DNA of 64,000 nucleotides, taken from assembly GCF_000002595.2 (NCBI RefSeq), contig NC_057019.1, positions 1,120,194 to 1,184,193 of the forward strand, read 5' to 3'. Shown piece after piece: positions 45,801-57,000 of this stretch. Positions within the stretch are counted from its first letter, which is position 1. Each line of letters opens with the position of its first letter. This DNA is from Chlamydomonas reinhardtii (lineage: Eukaryota > Chlorophyta > Chlorophyceae > Chlamydomonadales > Chlamydomonadaceae). Under the pieces are notes generated by a model. That model saw nothing but the letters and a program-made list of their open reading frames with translations, searched no databases and was not told where the DNA came from. The position numbers and the translations under genes are program-made.

Positions 45801-46459
45801 GAAGGGCTTTGGAGTTGAGGCGGGGGATGGGGGCAGGTCAGGATCTGGTGTGTGGGGTGGGGCTGACGCGGGTTGGGGAAGGCACGGCAGACCTGGTACA
45901 GGCACGTGGGCCACGGTGCCGCCTGTCGCCACTGCCGCCGCTGCAGTGGGGTGATGCAGGTAGGTAAGGGTGCTGGTGCCGCAGTCCGGTACTGGTATGG
46001 TGCGTGTCTAAGCCTTCGGCTCCTACCATGCTTTGCCCCGTATGGTTGTCAAGTCACGTGCGCGACCTGGCTTGCCCCTTTTCTGTTCACTTCGCATGCC
46101 GCTGTGCGCCACGCCTGAAACCCAACCCCTCGTGCCGCCCCCGCCCCGCTTCCCTCGTTCCTCGCCCCCCCGCCCGCCCCACCCGCCAGCTTCAGCTCCA
46201 GCTCCAGGTCTTTGCGCTCTTTGCGCTTGGACACAATCTCAGCCAGACCCAGAGCTGCGGCCGACTTGCTACTGCTACTGCTGCTGCTAGGTTCAGTCAC
46301 ATCAGACTCGGAGGCGCGAACACGCGCGGCGTGGGTGCCGCGCACACACGGCCATCGTGCCGAACTACCGCACGCGGGTTGCCGGAGCAGCCTGCCTGAA
46401 ACCGACGCCGCGGCTGGGCGGTGTAGGTTGAGGGCTGTGCGCATAGGGGTTGCCGCCAT
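42850..46459 (-). CDS. Plastid-type protein combining UVR motif and ApaG domain
   Basis: Eight exons in gene order: 46459-46183, 45940-45893, 45745-45621, 44702-44575, 44186-44034, 43689-43602, 43272-43201 and 42900-42850. They give 313 residues in consistent phase. The start [20 protein letters not shown] with Arg/Ser/Ala richness looks like a chloroplast transit peptide. About residues 111-168 hold UVR-type helices ([20 protein letters not shown] and [20 protein letters not shown]), as in ClpC, ClpF, EXECUTER and UvrB. About 190-313 is an ApaG (DUF525) fold: [68 protein letters not shown]. The last intron starts with GC (GAG/GCGAGT) if [11 protein letters not shown] is to be kept. UVR motifs mediate protein contacts and ApaG is an Ig-like fold, so an adaptor in plastid proteolysis or stress signalling is possible. 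Confidence 0.85.
43061..43083 (-). repeat. Intronic motif near 5' splice site, copy 1
   Basis: In gene sense TGTAGATACCAGCCCAAACT, in the last intron (42901-43200) of the UVR-ApaG gene. Confidence 0.7.
43565..43589 (-). repeat. Intronic motif near 5' splice site, copy 2
   Basis: In gene sense TTGTACATACCAGCCCGAAG, 13 nt after the donor at 43601 in the UVR-ApaG gene. Confidence 0.65.
44224..44262 (-). repeat. Recurrent intronic 3'-end motif, divergent copy G
   Basis: In gene sense CGCTTCCTCAACTCAACATA then TGTGTAACCCC, in the 44187-44574 intron of the UVR-ApaG gene. Confidence 0.5.
44741..44780 (-). repeat. Recurrent intronic 3'-end motif, copy D
   Basis: In gene sense CACTTCCTTTACTAATCATG then AATGTAACCCCCCC. 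It lies about 50 nt upstream of the 3' splice site at 44703 in the UVR-ApaG gene. Confidence 0.75.
45561..45583 (-). repeat. Intronic motif near 5' splice site, copy 3
   Basis: In gene sense TGTAGATACCAGCCCAAACT, about 40 nt after the donor at 45620 in the UVR-ApaG gene. It is an exact match to copy 1. Confidence 0.7.
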
Positions 46460-46747
46460 TCTAAGAGACTAGACTAGTAGGAGTAAGAGGGAGACTGCTG
46501 CGCGATGTCGGAGTGTCTCACACGGAGTGCGATTCTTGCTGTGGCAAACCCTCAAGCAGGAAATGCAGGGGATTAGTATGGATACTATCACGCGCAATTG
46601 TCCATGGGTGCTACAAATTTGCGAGTTTGCGATGGAACCTTCGCCGGGCCCATGCAAAACAGCAGCTATTAGCGCTCCGCCCGCTCTTGCCCAGATCTCC
46701 CCTCACCCATTAACACCCACACTTTCCTCTCCTCCAAACTCGTCAAA
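46460..46747. promoter_or_regulatory. Divergent promoter, UVR-ApaG/NDK
   Basis: This 288-bp spacer separates two divergent start codons. No clear TATA box. Sequence before the NDK ATG is pyrimidine-rich and ends CGTCAAAATG, typical of a highly expressed gene's leader. Confidence 0.5.
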
Positions 46748-48943
46748 ATGGTGAGCGCACCAGTGCGCTGCTTATGTTTAAGGCGACACATGTCGGCTGG
46801 CGCGGCCGGTTCATGCAGGACGCGAGCTGAATTGCTGAACATTGCAACTGCACCGACAGGCCACCGAGCAGAGCTACATCATGATCAAGCCTGACGGCGT
46901 CCAGCGCGGCCTGGTCGGCGAGGTGATCAAGCGGTGAGTGCACCCCAGGCGTGGCAATTCTGCAGTTCCCAGGCGACGCGATCGGTCCCTAATGTCTATG
47001 GACAATGAGTGCTCATGGCCGGGCCACGCCTCCAGGGCGTGCGAGGTATCGCGGCCGCCTTGCAATTATGCCCTGGCGCCATTTTGTGCGGTCTAGGTCC
47101 AGACGAGCGCCAAGTCGGTCATGCAGAGTCAGGGGTGGGAGCGTGCAAGCTCAAGGGTTCGAGTCGACGACACTCGTGAAGGATAGCGCGGCGTGGCTCC
47201 TCTGCGGGGCGGGGCGTCAGGACCTGTCCTAGACCAGCGACTCAGACCTGACCCTCTGAGACCAAGGCCCGCACCAGCTGTGTCCAGACCCAGCTCCTGC
47301 CGACCCCTTACCCAAGCACCTACTTACCCGAAAGCTGTCTTCACGTCAGCTTCATCTTCTCCTCGTACTCAGTGCCTGAGCTGCACAGCGCACTTCCTCA
47401 CCGCCGCCTGTCCCTCCTTCCACCCCCTCGCCCAACCCCTCCTCCCCTCCCTACACCCACAGCTTCGAGCAGCGCGGCTACACGCTCAAGGGCCTGAAGC
47501 TGATGAACGTGGAGAAGTCGCTGGCTGAGAAGCACTACGAGGACCTGTCCGCCCGCCCCTTCTTCCCGGCCCTGGTCGACTACATCTGCAGGTGGGGGCG
47601 GGCTGCGGCATTATGCACGGGGTGGGGGCAGGAGAATGGGTGTGTGTGCAGGGGAGGCGGGGACCAGCGGGGACTAGTCAGGAGGTGCAGTTGTTGACTG
47701 CGGAGCGGCGGGGATCTTGCTGAGATGGGCGCAGTGGGTTGAGAGGAGGGGAGGAGCACTGAGGAGGAGCCAGAGGCGGACACGGGAATGCCCTAGGTGG
47801 CGGCTGGGCATATGGACAACTGGAGTGGGCTGGGTGTGTGCATAGCGAGGCGGCGCCTGGGCAGACAGAGGACCCACCATTTAAGGGACGGGCGATGGGG
47901 AGGTGGCTGGCCGGCTCAAGTTTAGTGCAAACCGTACCAGGCATGCGGGGTGGGATGAGAGCGCCAAGGCAGCAGGCCATGGGGGCTGAGCGCAAGATTT
48001 GAATGCGCACAGGGCAAGGGGCCACAGGCAGACGCCTAGTGCCCCTATTGCATCCAGCTCCGTAACTTCAATCGCAACGATCATGCCATGTACTGGAAGC
48101 TCGTTCCTGGTGACATCCGTTTCTGTCGATCCATTCCGCGCTCACGCCCGCGCAGCGGCCCCGTTGTGGCCATGGTGTGGGAGGGCAAGGGCGTTGTGGC
48201 CACCGGCCGCAAGATGATCGGCGCCACCAACCCCCTGGCCTCCGAGCCCGGCACCATCCGCGGTGACTTCGCCATCGAGGTGAGGAGGAGGATCTGCGGG
48301 GAGGGAAGGGGGTCGGGACCGGGCTTCGCCCGCGGATTCTTCGCCGTAGTGCCGGGCGGGCTCTGTAATGTTGGAGCCATCTTTTGTAGCCTTGGTGCGC
48401 GGGAGCACAGCCGGCGCCGCGGCCCTGGGTGCCAGGCCACCCGCTGCGCTCCCGGGTAACAAGGACAAACTGGTTACGAAAGATGGCTCCGACAACACGG
48501 CGCTCGCCCGGCACTATGGCGAAGAGTCTGCGGGCGCGAACGTGGTGGAGTGCCGCCGGGCGCTGGCGCGCTTTCGGTCGAGCAGGCAGGGCCTGACAGG
48601 CGGTGGTGCACGGGACCTGTCGATGGCATGGGCGCGGGCTTGTGGGAATGGGGCGGGAGCTCAGGTGGTGGGACTGACAGCGCGGATAGCCGGGCGTGGC
48701 CTGGGTGTGGGGGCACGTCCACCAGCACGTCAGCACCAACCATGGCAGCGCCTTGCGGGTGCTCCATTTCGACAGCAAACCAGCGCCCTCACACATCTCG
48801 CACACATGCCGCGGCCGCAGGTCGGCCGCAACGTGATCCACGGTTCCGACTCGGTCGAGTCCGCCACCCGCGAGATTGGCCTGTGGTTCCCCGAGGGCGT
48901 CGCCCAGTGGACCCCCGTGGCCAAGCCCTGGATCTACGAGTAA
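46748..48943 (+). CDS. NDK: Nucleoside diphosphate kinase
   Basis: Five exons (46748-46750, 46860-46933, 47463-47591, 48156-48279, 48821-48943) give 150 residues, the usual group I NDK length. It transfers the gamma phosphate of NTPs to NDPs through a phosphohistidine. Landmarks: [74 protein letters not shown], and [14 protein letters not shown] with the catalytic His. It ends [18 protein letters not shown]. Exon 1 holds only the ATG: AAAATG is followed at once by GTGAGC, and the next exon resumes with GCC ACC GAG. No targeting peptide, so cytosolic or ciliary. TGTAA at 49035 gives a 90-nt 3' UTR. Intron 4 carries a foldback element. Confidence 0.95.
48325..48540. mobile_element. Foldback/MITE-like inverted repeat in NDK intron 4
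   Basis: Inverted arms of about 65 nt lie at 48325-48391 and about 48475-48540 (TTCGCCCGCGGATTCTTCGC against TTCGCGCCCGCAGACTCTTC) and share roughly 80% identity. The palindrome continues with gaps towards a GC-rich centre. It has no coding capacity. No clear target-site duplication was seen, so the ends are provisional. Confidence 0.65.
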
Positions 48944-49034
48944 ACAACTGGCCTCAGCAGCAGCAGGTGCTTGCATGGGCGCCTGGAAGCTTGCCATTGG
49001 CAATTGTTAGTCGCTGATGTGTGGTAATGGAAGA

Positions 49035-49039
49035 TGTAA
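49035..49039 (+). promoter_or_regulatory. Putative TGTAA poly(A) signal of NDK
   Basis: TGTAA, 92 nt past the NDK stop codon. Confidence 0.55.
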
Positions 49040-50676
49040 GGTGATTGAAGGTGGAGGTGTGCGTGGGCATAGGGCGAGGTGATGAAAGTCTGGCCTGAGG
49101 TGAGGCCGGGCGTGGTGCTGGCGGCAGGATGAGAAGCAGGTTGGGAATGACACATGATGAAGCGGAACAGGCGCCGCAAAGCTGATGCATGTTTGTAACC
49201 CGCCGGACAAGACTTCCGCATGCTGCCCGATACAGAGTTACAGTGCCCTCCACGGGTGCGACATGCCCCAACGGTATTGGGGCTATCCGTGGCTCTCGCC
49301 AACGCGGCGTCTCCGCACGCCGAAGCAATGTGTTGAGTTTGCGCCTAGAAGAGACGACCACTCAGGACGGTGTAAGAGGGCTTGCGCTGAGACGGGATCA
49401 ACCTATCTAGCTCCTCACATCACGGACCTAGGCCATACCTGTTTACGAGAAATCCAGCAAATCTCTTGCCGCGGAAATCGGCAGGCTCATGCGGGCGCGG
49501 GGCGCCTCGCTAGCTCTTAAGCCCGGGCGCGTCATTATATCGGTCGGGGACATGGCTGCATCCTGGTGAGGTAGGCCGGTGCCGCCTCCCAAGCCGCCCC
49601 AGCAAGCGAGCTCCAGCCTCGCCGCACAGCACCGCACTGTTGCAGTGTTGCGCCAGCACACGTCTTGTGGCCCATGCGCGGCCCCAGGTTGGGATGGGCC
49701 ACAGTAGCAGGCAGGGTGACGAATCCCAATGACGTGCAGCGTATTCCCAGACGGCCAGACCCGAACAGGGAATTGTCGCAGTGAGCATTCATCAGTCAAG
49801 GTGCAGAAGCAAGGGTGGGCACACGGCTGCTGGAACGCCGGAGTTCCTGCCAAGGTTCCTGTATGCAAGCTTGTACGGTGTGCATTCCTCACGCTCTGGC
49901 CTTTGAAAGCTTGCCGCCCGGCCAGGCAACAGCACCAGACTACGGTAAGCGGGATGTTGATCGGGATGCTACTGCTCTTAATGGCGTGTTCTCGAATCCT
50001 CACAGCCCACCCATGCTGGCCGGCCGCGTACTCCTGCCCTGCCGTTGCAAATTGTTTGCCATCTGCTGGGTTCTGGGAATCAGCTGCACCCTACGGGACT
50101 TTACCAACCTGCCTTGCCACTGTCCCATCGCACACCCACCCATGCTGGCCTGATCCATTCCACCCCCACCTCCTGATAGTTGCACAAGCGCCTCCCGACA
50201 ACGAGTGCCCGTATATTTGCTGGCTTGCTGATAACCCAATCACCATATACAACTCGGGCACGACCTCAGTGGAGCAGTATTGCAGTCTCACGTTGGTGAG
50301 TTACATCCACAGTCCGTGTCACGCAGTCGGATAAGCTAGTTGAATGGTCGCCACGTGTTCAAGTTCTCAAGAGCTCGGCGAATTTATTAGAGAGCGCGAA
50401 TGCAGCACATAAATCATCGTCACGCCCAGCCGCTACAGTGCGCCGCCCAGCCAAGCACAAACGCCACCGCAACGGCACGTCACCAGTTCGCACCGGCAAG
50501 CACCACAGCTTGATTTGACCTTCGCCAGAATCCACGCGCCCGCCACGTCCGTGTAAACGAGAAGATAACTACGCACGCATCCGTGTGCATGTTCGTTGTG
50601 AGATGAATGAACGCATGAAGAGGGGCCGTTACTCACCCACCAAACCCAACTACCCGCCAAACGCGGCGGGCAGCAA

Positions 50677-50681
50677 TTACA
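50677..50681 (-). promoter_or_regulatory. Putative TGTAA poly(A) signal of the MST1-like gene
   Basis: TGTAA on the minus strand, 377 nt past the stop at 51058. Confidence 0.5.
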
Positions 50682-51057
50682 TTTAAGCCAGGGGGCTCGA
50701 GGAGAAGAGGCGTATGCTGACACGTACCTCCGCACCTCACGCGCGCATAGGATGACACCCGCCTCTGCTACACAGCTACAACCTTGGAGGAGCCACACAG
50801 CAGCGCATGCATGCATGCCCGTCAGGCGGTGCCCTACGGCCTCCGTGAAACCGAGAAACCGAGAAACCAAGACACAAATGAAGTCGCACGCTCAGGTAGG
50901 CGGAAGGTAGGGCAAAAAGTAAAGCGCACGTCTTTCTCTGGTACATACCCCCTTAATCACACACTTCCTTTCAGAAGCCGAGCGCGTTCTATGCTTCCCC
51001 CCTAGAAGCCTACGTATCATTTTCGTACCGTCCGTCTAGTAGCCTACTCGTTGTAGC

Positions 51058-54000
51058 CTACTCGTCGTCCTGCGGCTGCATCTCAGCATCCACGTCGACG
51101 ATAGCCTGCTCCTCCTGGGCAGCCTCAGCATCCTCGTCCTCCATGAGCGAGAGGATGGCGCGGCGGTGGCCTACGGGGTCACCATTCTGGTTCACGCCAC
51201 CGCCAGGGTTGATTGCAGAGCTTGCAGGAGGAGGCGGAGGCGGAGAGCGGTTGGGGGGCGGCGGGCTGGGTGGGGGCGGCGGCGGAGGAGGAGGACGAGG
51301 AGGCGGCGGGCTGGGCGGCGGGGAAGGCGGCGGCGAAGTGGGCGGCGGGTTCGGCGAAGGAGGAGCAGGGCTGGGCGGGCGGGGGCTCGGGGGGTTGGGG
51401 CTGGGCGGGCGAGGCGAAGGCGGCGGGGGGGGAGGAGGCGAGGGGCTGGGCGGGGGCGGGCTCTGCTCCGTGCGGGCGGTCTTGGGCTTGGACAGCAGCG
51501 AGCAGGGCTTGCAGCGCTGGGAGCCCAGGTCCTCCGTGCACTGCTCCACCAGGTTGCCGCCGCCCAGGTCCAGGGGCGGGCAGGCCGTGCACTGGCGCAC
51601 ACCGGGGCGGTCGGCGAAGAAGTCGTAGGGGCACTTGTAGCAGCCGCGGGGGCCCTCAAACTCGTCGCCCAGGTTATCCGCGTACGCTCCCGAGTAGGGA
51701 CCGTAGTAACCTGGAATGGTAGTGAGAGGAAGTATGGCAAAGATCAGCGACAGAGCTATCACCAGGCACCGGCAGTAGTGCAAGATCCAGGGTCAGCGAC
51801 AACCGTCCCGTTTGTACCTGCAGCAGTGCCAGGTTACACCACCTACGCAACGATCATAAAAACTCACCACGAGGGCAGGCGCGGCAAGAGGTGGCCGAAT
51901 CAGGGGCGTTGGCGTAGAAGCCAGCCGCGCAGGGCGTGCACTGCGAGCTGCCGGTCTTGGATGCGACAGTGCCCGCGGGGCACTTGGTGCAGAGCTCGCC
52001 GCCGTAACGCGAGTATGTGCCCATGTCGCAAGGCTTGCACACGCGCTGGCCAATGGAGTTTTGGTACCTGCATTGCAGCGATGTATGGGTAAGTCGATGG
52101 GAGCAAAGCACGTGCAGGGCGAACGTGTACTCCACCAGCACCACCAGCACGAGAACAATTTTCATCCCACCCACCTGCCGGGCTGGCACGGCTTGCAGGC
52201 GGCCAAACCGGCCTGGTCCGCATAGGTGCCCACCGCGCATGCTGTGCATGTCGTGGTCTCCGCGGAGGACTGGAAGTAGCCCATGCCGCACGGGGTCGGG
52301 GCCTGAGCACCCTTCACCAGACCAGTTGGGATCAGAGTCGCGGTATTGAAGGTTGCGTTCGCCGCCGCGGCGACGTTGGTGAAAGTACCCGGCTGGGCAA
52401 TCTCGCAAGTGGGGAGCCCGCGCTTGCTGGCAAACGACCCGCTCCAGCATGCCTTGCAGACAGCTGCAGGAAGACGATTTAGGTAGTTGGTGGCACGCAA
52501 TGTGAGCATCATCGAATGCGACAGTCCAACTGCCCCCCTGCCGCAAACATTCAGGAAAACGGGGCTGACTTACGTTGAGAGAACTCGTCATTAAACGTTC
52601 CGGTTTGGCACGTGTAACATTGAGTGCCGTCCACGGTCAAGCCAGTGTCCAGCAGGTTGGCAGTTGCGGTGTCAAACGGCATGAAGGTGCCAGGCTTGCA
52701 TGGAAGCTGAATTGGCAGGCCGTCCACATCGGTGTAGTACCCTACAAGATAGAAACTTGTGTAAGTATCCGGGTCATGTGTAATGGTGCACACCAGCCGT
52801 ACCTGGTAGGTTGGTAGAGCAGGTCTCTGACTTGCCAGCCATGAAAAAATTGGTATCCGGACCAGTCACGATGGGCTTGGCGTAAGCAGGACCAGCCACC
52901 ATGCCAGAAATGGTATACGCGCGCAGGGCAGGAAAATCGTTCGCGGCATTTGTCACGACAAGCGCCATCTGCTGAGTACGGTCGCCCATAAGGCTGTTGG
53001 TGCCAGGCTTGCATTGCTGCAGTGACAAACGCGATCAAGTGTTAGGATGGTGATACAAACAAAGCACAAACACGTGTTGCAGTTGCGCACCTGGCACGCA
53101 GTGGCACCCGGGGCAGAGGCAAAGGTGCCCGCTGGGCAAGGCAGGCATACAGACATGCCAAACGTGGGCGCGTATGTCCCGGGCGGGCACTGAGAGCAGC
53201 CGCTGCCTAATTCCGTGAGAGTGGTCGCAACGGGCACGCCATCGGCAGTGATGAACGGGCTGCCCAGCTGGCCACTGAACCAGGTGTTGCGGTAGGTGCC
53301 CGGTGGACACTTCTGGCAGCCGGCAGCGCCCGCCTTAGACCAGGTGCCGTCCTCGCAGGGACGGCACGGTGTTGCAGAGGACACGGCTGCCAGGTTCATA
53401 CTGGCAATAGCTGCTTGGCCACGCAGCGGCAGGTACGTGTTTGCCGGGCACTGGCGGCAGGTGTTGGGAATGATGGGGTAAATGCTGCCAAAGGTGTCCG
53501 TGGTGTCCAGAGAGGTGGCCTCGCCCGGCGTAGTTGTGCCAACACCATCAGTGTGGTACGTGCCCTCGGAGCACGCAGTGCAACCCGTAGCGCCAGAAGT
53601 TGACACGAATCCTGCAAGATACGAGCTGTCAGATGAGAACTAAATGCGTCCAGCCACAAACCTTACCCGAGGGGCAGGGCAGGCACACGGTGCCGGCAAT
53701 GTTGGGCTGGAAGTACCCCTTGGGGCACTTCTTGCAGGACTCAGGGCCCATCGCCAGGTGTGTCACGAAATGGTAGGTCGTGGGGTCGATGCTGTACTTG
53801 GCACGAGCGGTGAGCGCGGCGGGCTTGGCGATGGTGCCGGCGGGGCAGGCAGTGCACTCGCGGGCGCCCTCATTGCTCCAGTAGCCCGAGGGGCAGGGAA
53901 TGCAGCGGTAGCCGTCCATGGTGGCAGTACCGCCAGGGCACTTGCGGCACTGGCCAACGGGATCTGCGCAGAACAAAGGCGAGAAGTTCAGATACCTTGC

Positions 54001-57000
54001 CATGCGCAAAGACCAGAAGTTCAGATACATGGGCAGAATGCGGGGCACAAAGCAAGGGACACAACAGTTTCAGCGTGACCTATCTAATAAAATGGATTAT
54101 CCTTACATGGGTAGGCGTCGACCGCCACACGAACACCGTTTGTGTAGTTGTCGTTGCTGAAGATGAGCTCGTACCCGTCGAAGCAAGTCGTGCGGAAGCC
54201 TGCATATACATAGAACGGGATGTTATGTTCCGCCAGCAACAGAACACGCTGCCAGCTGCGTACCTTTGGGTAATGGAACCCTTTGAGGCACGTTGGTAGG
54301 ACCAGTAATGAACGTGGGCGCCGCTTGAGTCTGTCGAGGCCAAACGGGCAAAGGGGCAAAACGTCAGTTAGCCATTTGGTTAGTGGGTCATACCCCTACT
54401 CCATCGGCACGTACCGTGAAGGAGGTCAACGAAGTCACCGTGTCGGCGACGGCCAACGCATTCGCTCCAACCGTTGAGCTGGCATACTCGAAGACAAAAA
54501 ATTTGGGTGAGAAAGGCCCAGCGGCGGCATACAGAGTCGGAAATGTGCACGACACCCGCCCAGTGCCAGGCGCCATGGTGACGACGCGCAGCTGCTGATC
54601 CGCGAAATAGTTGGCGTCCGTTGCAACGGCAGTCGTCACGTCCGTAAAAGTCTTGTAAACTGCGTCGGTGATGGCTGAAGGTGCTGATGCAGGGTTGACA
54701 TTCTGGCCGGTGTAAAGGGCGCAAGCAAACTGGACGCCCGAGCTGGCCGAAGGAGGAACAGGAGGATCACGCAGGAGGGTGAACGTGAAGTACGTTGGGA
54801 TGTTCGTGTAAGGCGTGGTGGGGTTGTAGTTGGGACTGATCGTCGTTGACTCGACTGCGACAACAGCCGCAGCCACCTGTGACATAATGCAAAACTTGTT
54901 AGCCGAGGCACAATGACTGCCATCGCCTTCATTTACTCACCACCATGGGCGTGGCGAACGAGTGTACGGCGGCAAGCAGCTGTGAAGGCGTGACAGACAA
55001 CGAAGTAAGTAGCGGCGCGGCGGTGGCGCTCTCCCCGAACACCATCAGCTTAGCCGTGAAGCCACCGGCAGAAACTGTCGTGTAGTAAGTGGTGAAGGTG
55101 CAGGTAGTGGTGGTCTCGCCCGGAGCCATCACTGCCACCACCGTATCCGCATCAGGAATGGTCGTAGACACTCGCCAATACGCAGCCGCGCTCGCGGGAG
55201 CTGTGCCCTCGCCATTGAAGAACTCGCAGATGATGGGCTGTGGGATGCCGCCAGCTGGAACAGCGGTCGTCCGAGTGATGGTAAAGGTGTAGGTGACGGG
55301 CGTGCTGACCTTGACTGGAGTAGCTGGTGACACGACGGATGTGACCGCGTAGGTCGGCGCAGTCGTGCCACTCGCCAGCACCTGCAACGCGATCAATGTT
55401 AGCCGTCGGATGCAGCAACACGCTACACACAGCACTCACGGTAAAATTCTTCGTGATGTGCGACGTAGTCACGGCTCCGTCAACAACGTTGACCGTGGCA
55501 AAGTAAGGCCCGGGAGTGGCCGTTGTGTAGCCGGCGATGGAGAAAACGCAGACAGTCGTGGTGCCGCCAACCGCAATGTCAGCTGTGACATCGGCAGGGC
55601 TGCCGCCTTGCCCATTATCAGGCATCTGGCAGGTTAAGGTTTTGGCTGAGGCCGTCACCGCCGCATTACGCGTGATGACGATTCTCCAGACCGCAGCCGC
55701 ACCACCAGCGACAGGTGTTACAGGATTCAGGTATGACGAGATGGTGTAGGAAGCAGCCTGCATTATGCGATAGAACAATAAGCAATGATCTTCATGCGTA
55801 AAAAAGCGTGGCACGCACCGTAACAGTGGCGAAAGCAGGTGCCGTGTACACAGGGCTCAGGAACCCAACGGTAGTCGCAGCGTCGAGTGCGAAGCTGTTC
55901 TGTATCAGCTGTAGCGTGGGGGTTGCGGTGCCCGTGGTACTGTAGGATGGCGTGAATGAGCAAGTAGCCGTTGTCGACCCAGGCGCCATGCTCGTGCCCT
56001 TGCCGTTGGCGGAACCCGCAAGCGCGGCCCAGCCCGCATCCGTTGTCGGGGCAGCGCCGGTCTTGCCATCCCAGAACGAGCACAGGATGGGTAGGGAAGG
56101 CCCGCCAGCGGGCACAGGCACGCTGCGGATGATGTTGTACGTCCACAAAGTTGCAGTGTCAACAGGAACAACCGCCGGAGTAACGGACGCCGAAAGCGTG
56201 TACGTCGGGGCAGCAGCAAGGACCTGCACACGGGGCACACCGGTGAGCTTCAGGGCAGGTCTTGAGTCCCGGCGCCGATGAAAACCTACTAACCTGGAAC
56301 ACGGGTGTTGGGTAGTACGGGTCCCAAAGCGGGGTGCTGCCAATGAAGCACTGCAGCTTGCCCTGCAGGCTGGCTGCAGCTGCTGCGTAAGTGCGAGTAA
56401 ATGAAATAATGTCGCTAGGAATGGAAGAAGGAAGAATGGTCGCCGTTAGGCCACCAGCACCGTTGGCGGCCGTTAACCAGGCTGCAAGGTCAGCGGGGGC
56501 GGTGCCTGTATCGGCTCCAAAGAATGCGCACTTGATCGACTCAGTCACGCCCGCAGGAGTTGCCTTGCTGCGCTGAATCCTAAACGACCACTTCGCAGCC
56601 ACGGTCGCGATAGGGCTGAACGGCTCCACGGCGCTCTCCAAAGCGTATAAGACTGGAGTAACCTGTACACAGCACGGGTGTTCAGGCACGGCCAACATGA
56701 GGCATGATCACTGCCACTTACCGTAAACGTGACCGTGGTAGAGGCCAGCAGGAGGCCGGTATTAGCTCCGACACCGTCGCGGTCATAGATGCGAAGGGTA
56801 GCTAGCTTGGTGCCGCCAGATGTGTACTGGTTGGACAAACTAGCGATAGCGTTGGGAGCCGCGGCACCGACGTTCGTCATGGTGAGCGCGGTGCGAGGCG
56901 AGGACTCCCCGGCACCGTAATCGATAGTCCACCAAACCTGGGAGGTAGAGGACAGATGCTTCGCACCAGCTGAGAAAGCAATAGTGTCGTCCGTTGTGAC

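Larger units (their letters stand above)
48944..51057. other. Convergent 3' UTR/intergenic region
   Basis: The stretch lies between the NDK stop (+) and the stop of the large secreted protein (-). It holds NDK TGTAA at 49035-49039 and minus-strand TGTAA at 50677-50681. A short ACCCACCCATGCTGGCC repeat occurs twice, near 50009 and 50139. No gene found. Confidence 0.5.

Noticed and set aside
47090-47180. GGTTCGAGTC resembling a tRNA B box in NDK intron 2
   Set aside because: No matching A box, acceptor stem or cloverleaf could be paired around it.
51143-52092. Gly/Ala- and Arg-rich plus-strand open frames opposite the polyproline exon
   Set aside because: They are the reverse complement of the SPPPP-encoding tract and of cysteine-rich exons; no splice or start context of their own.
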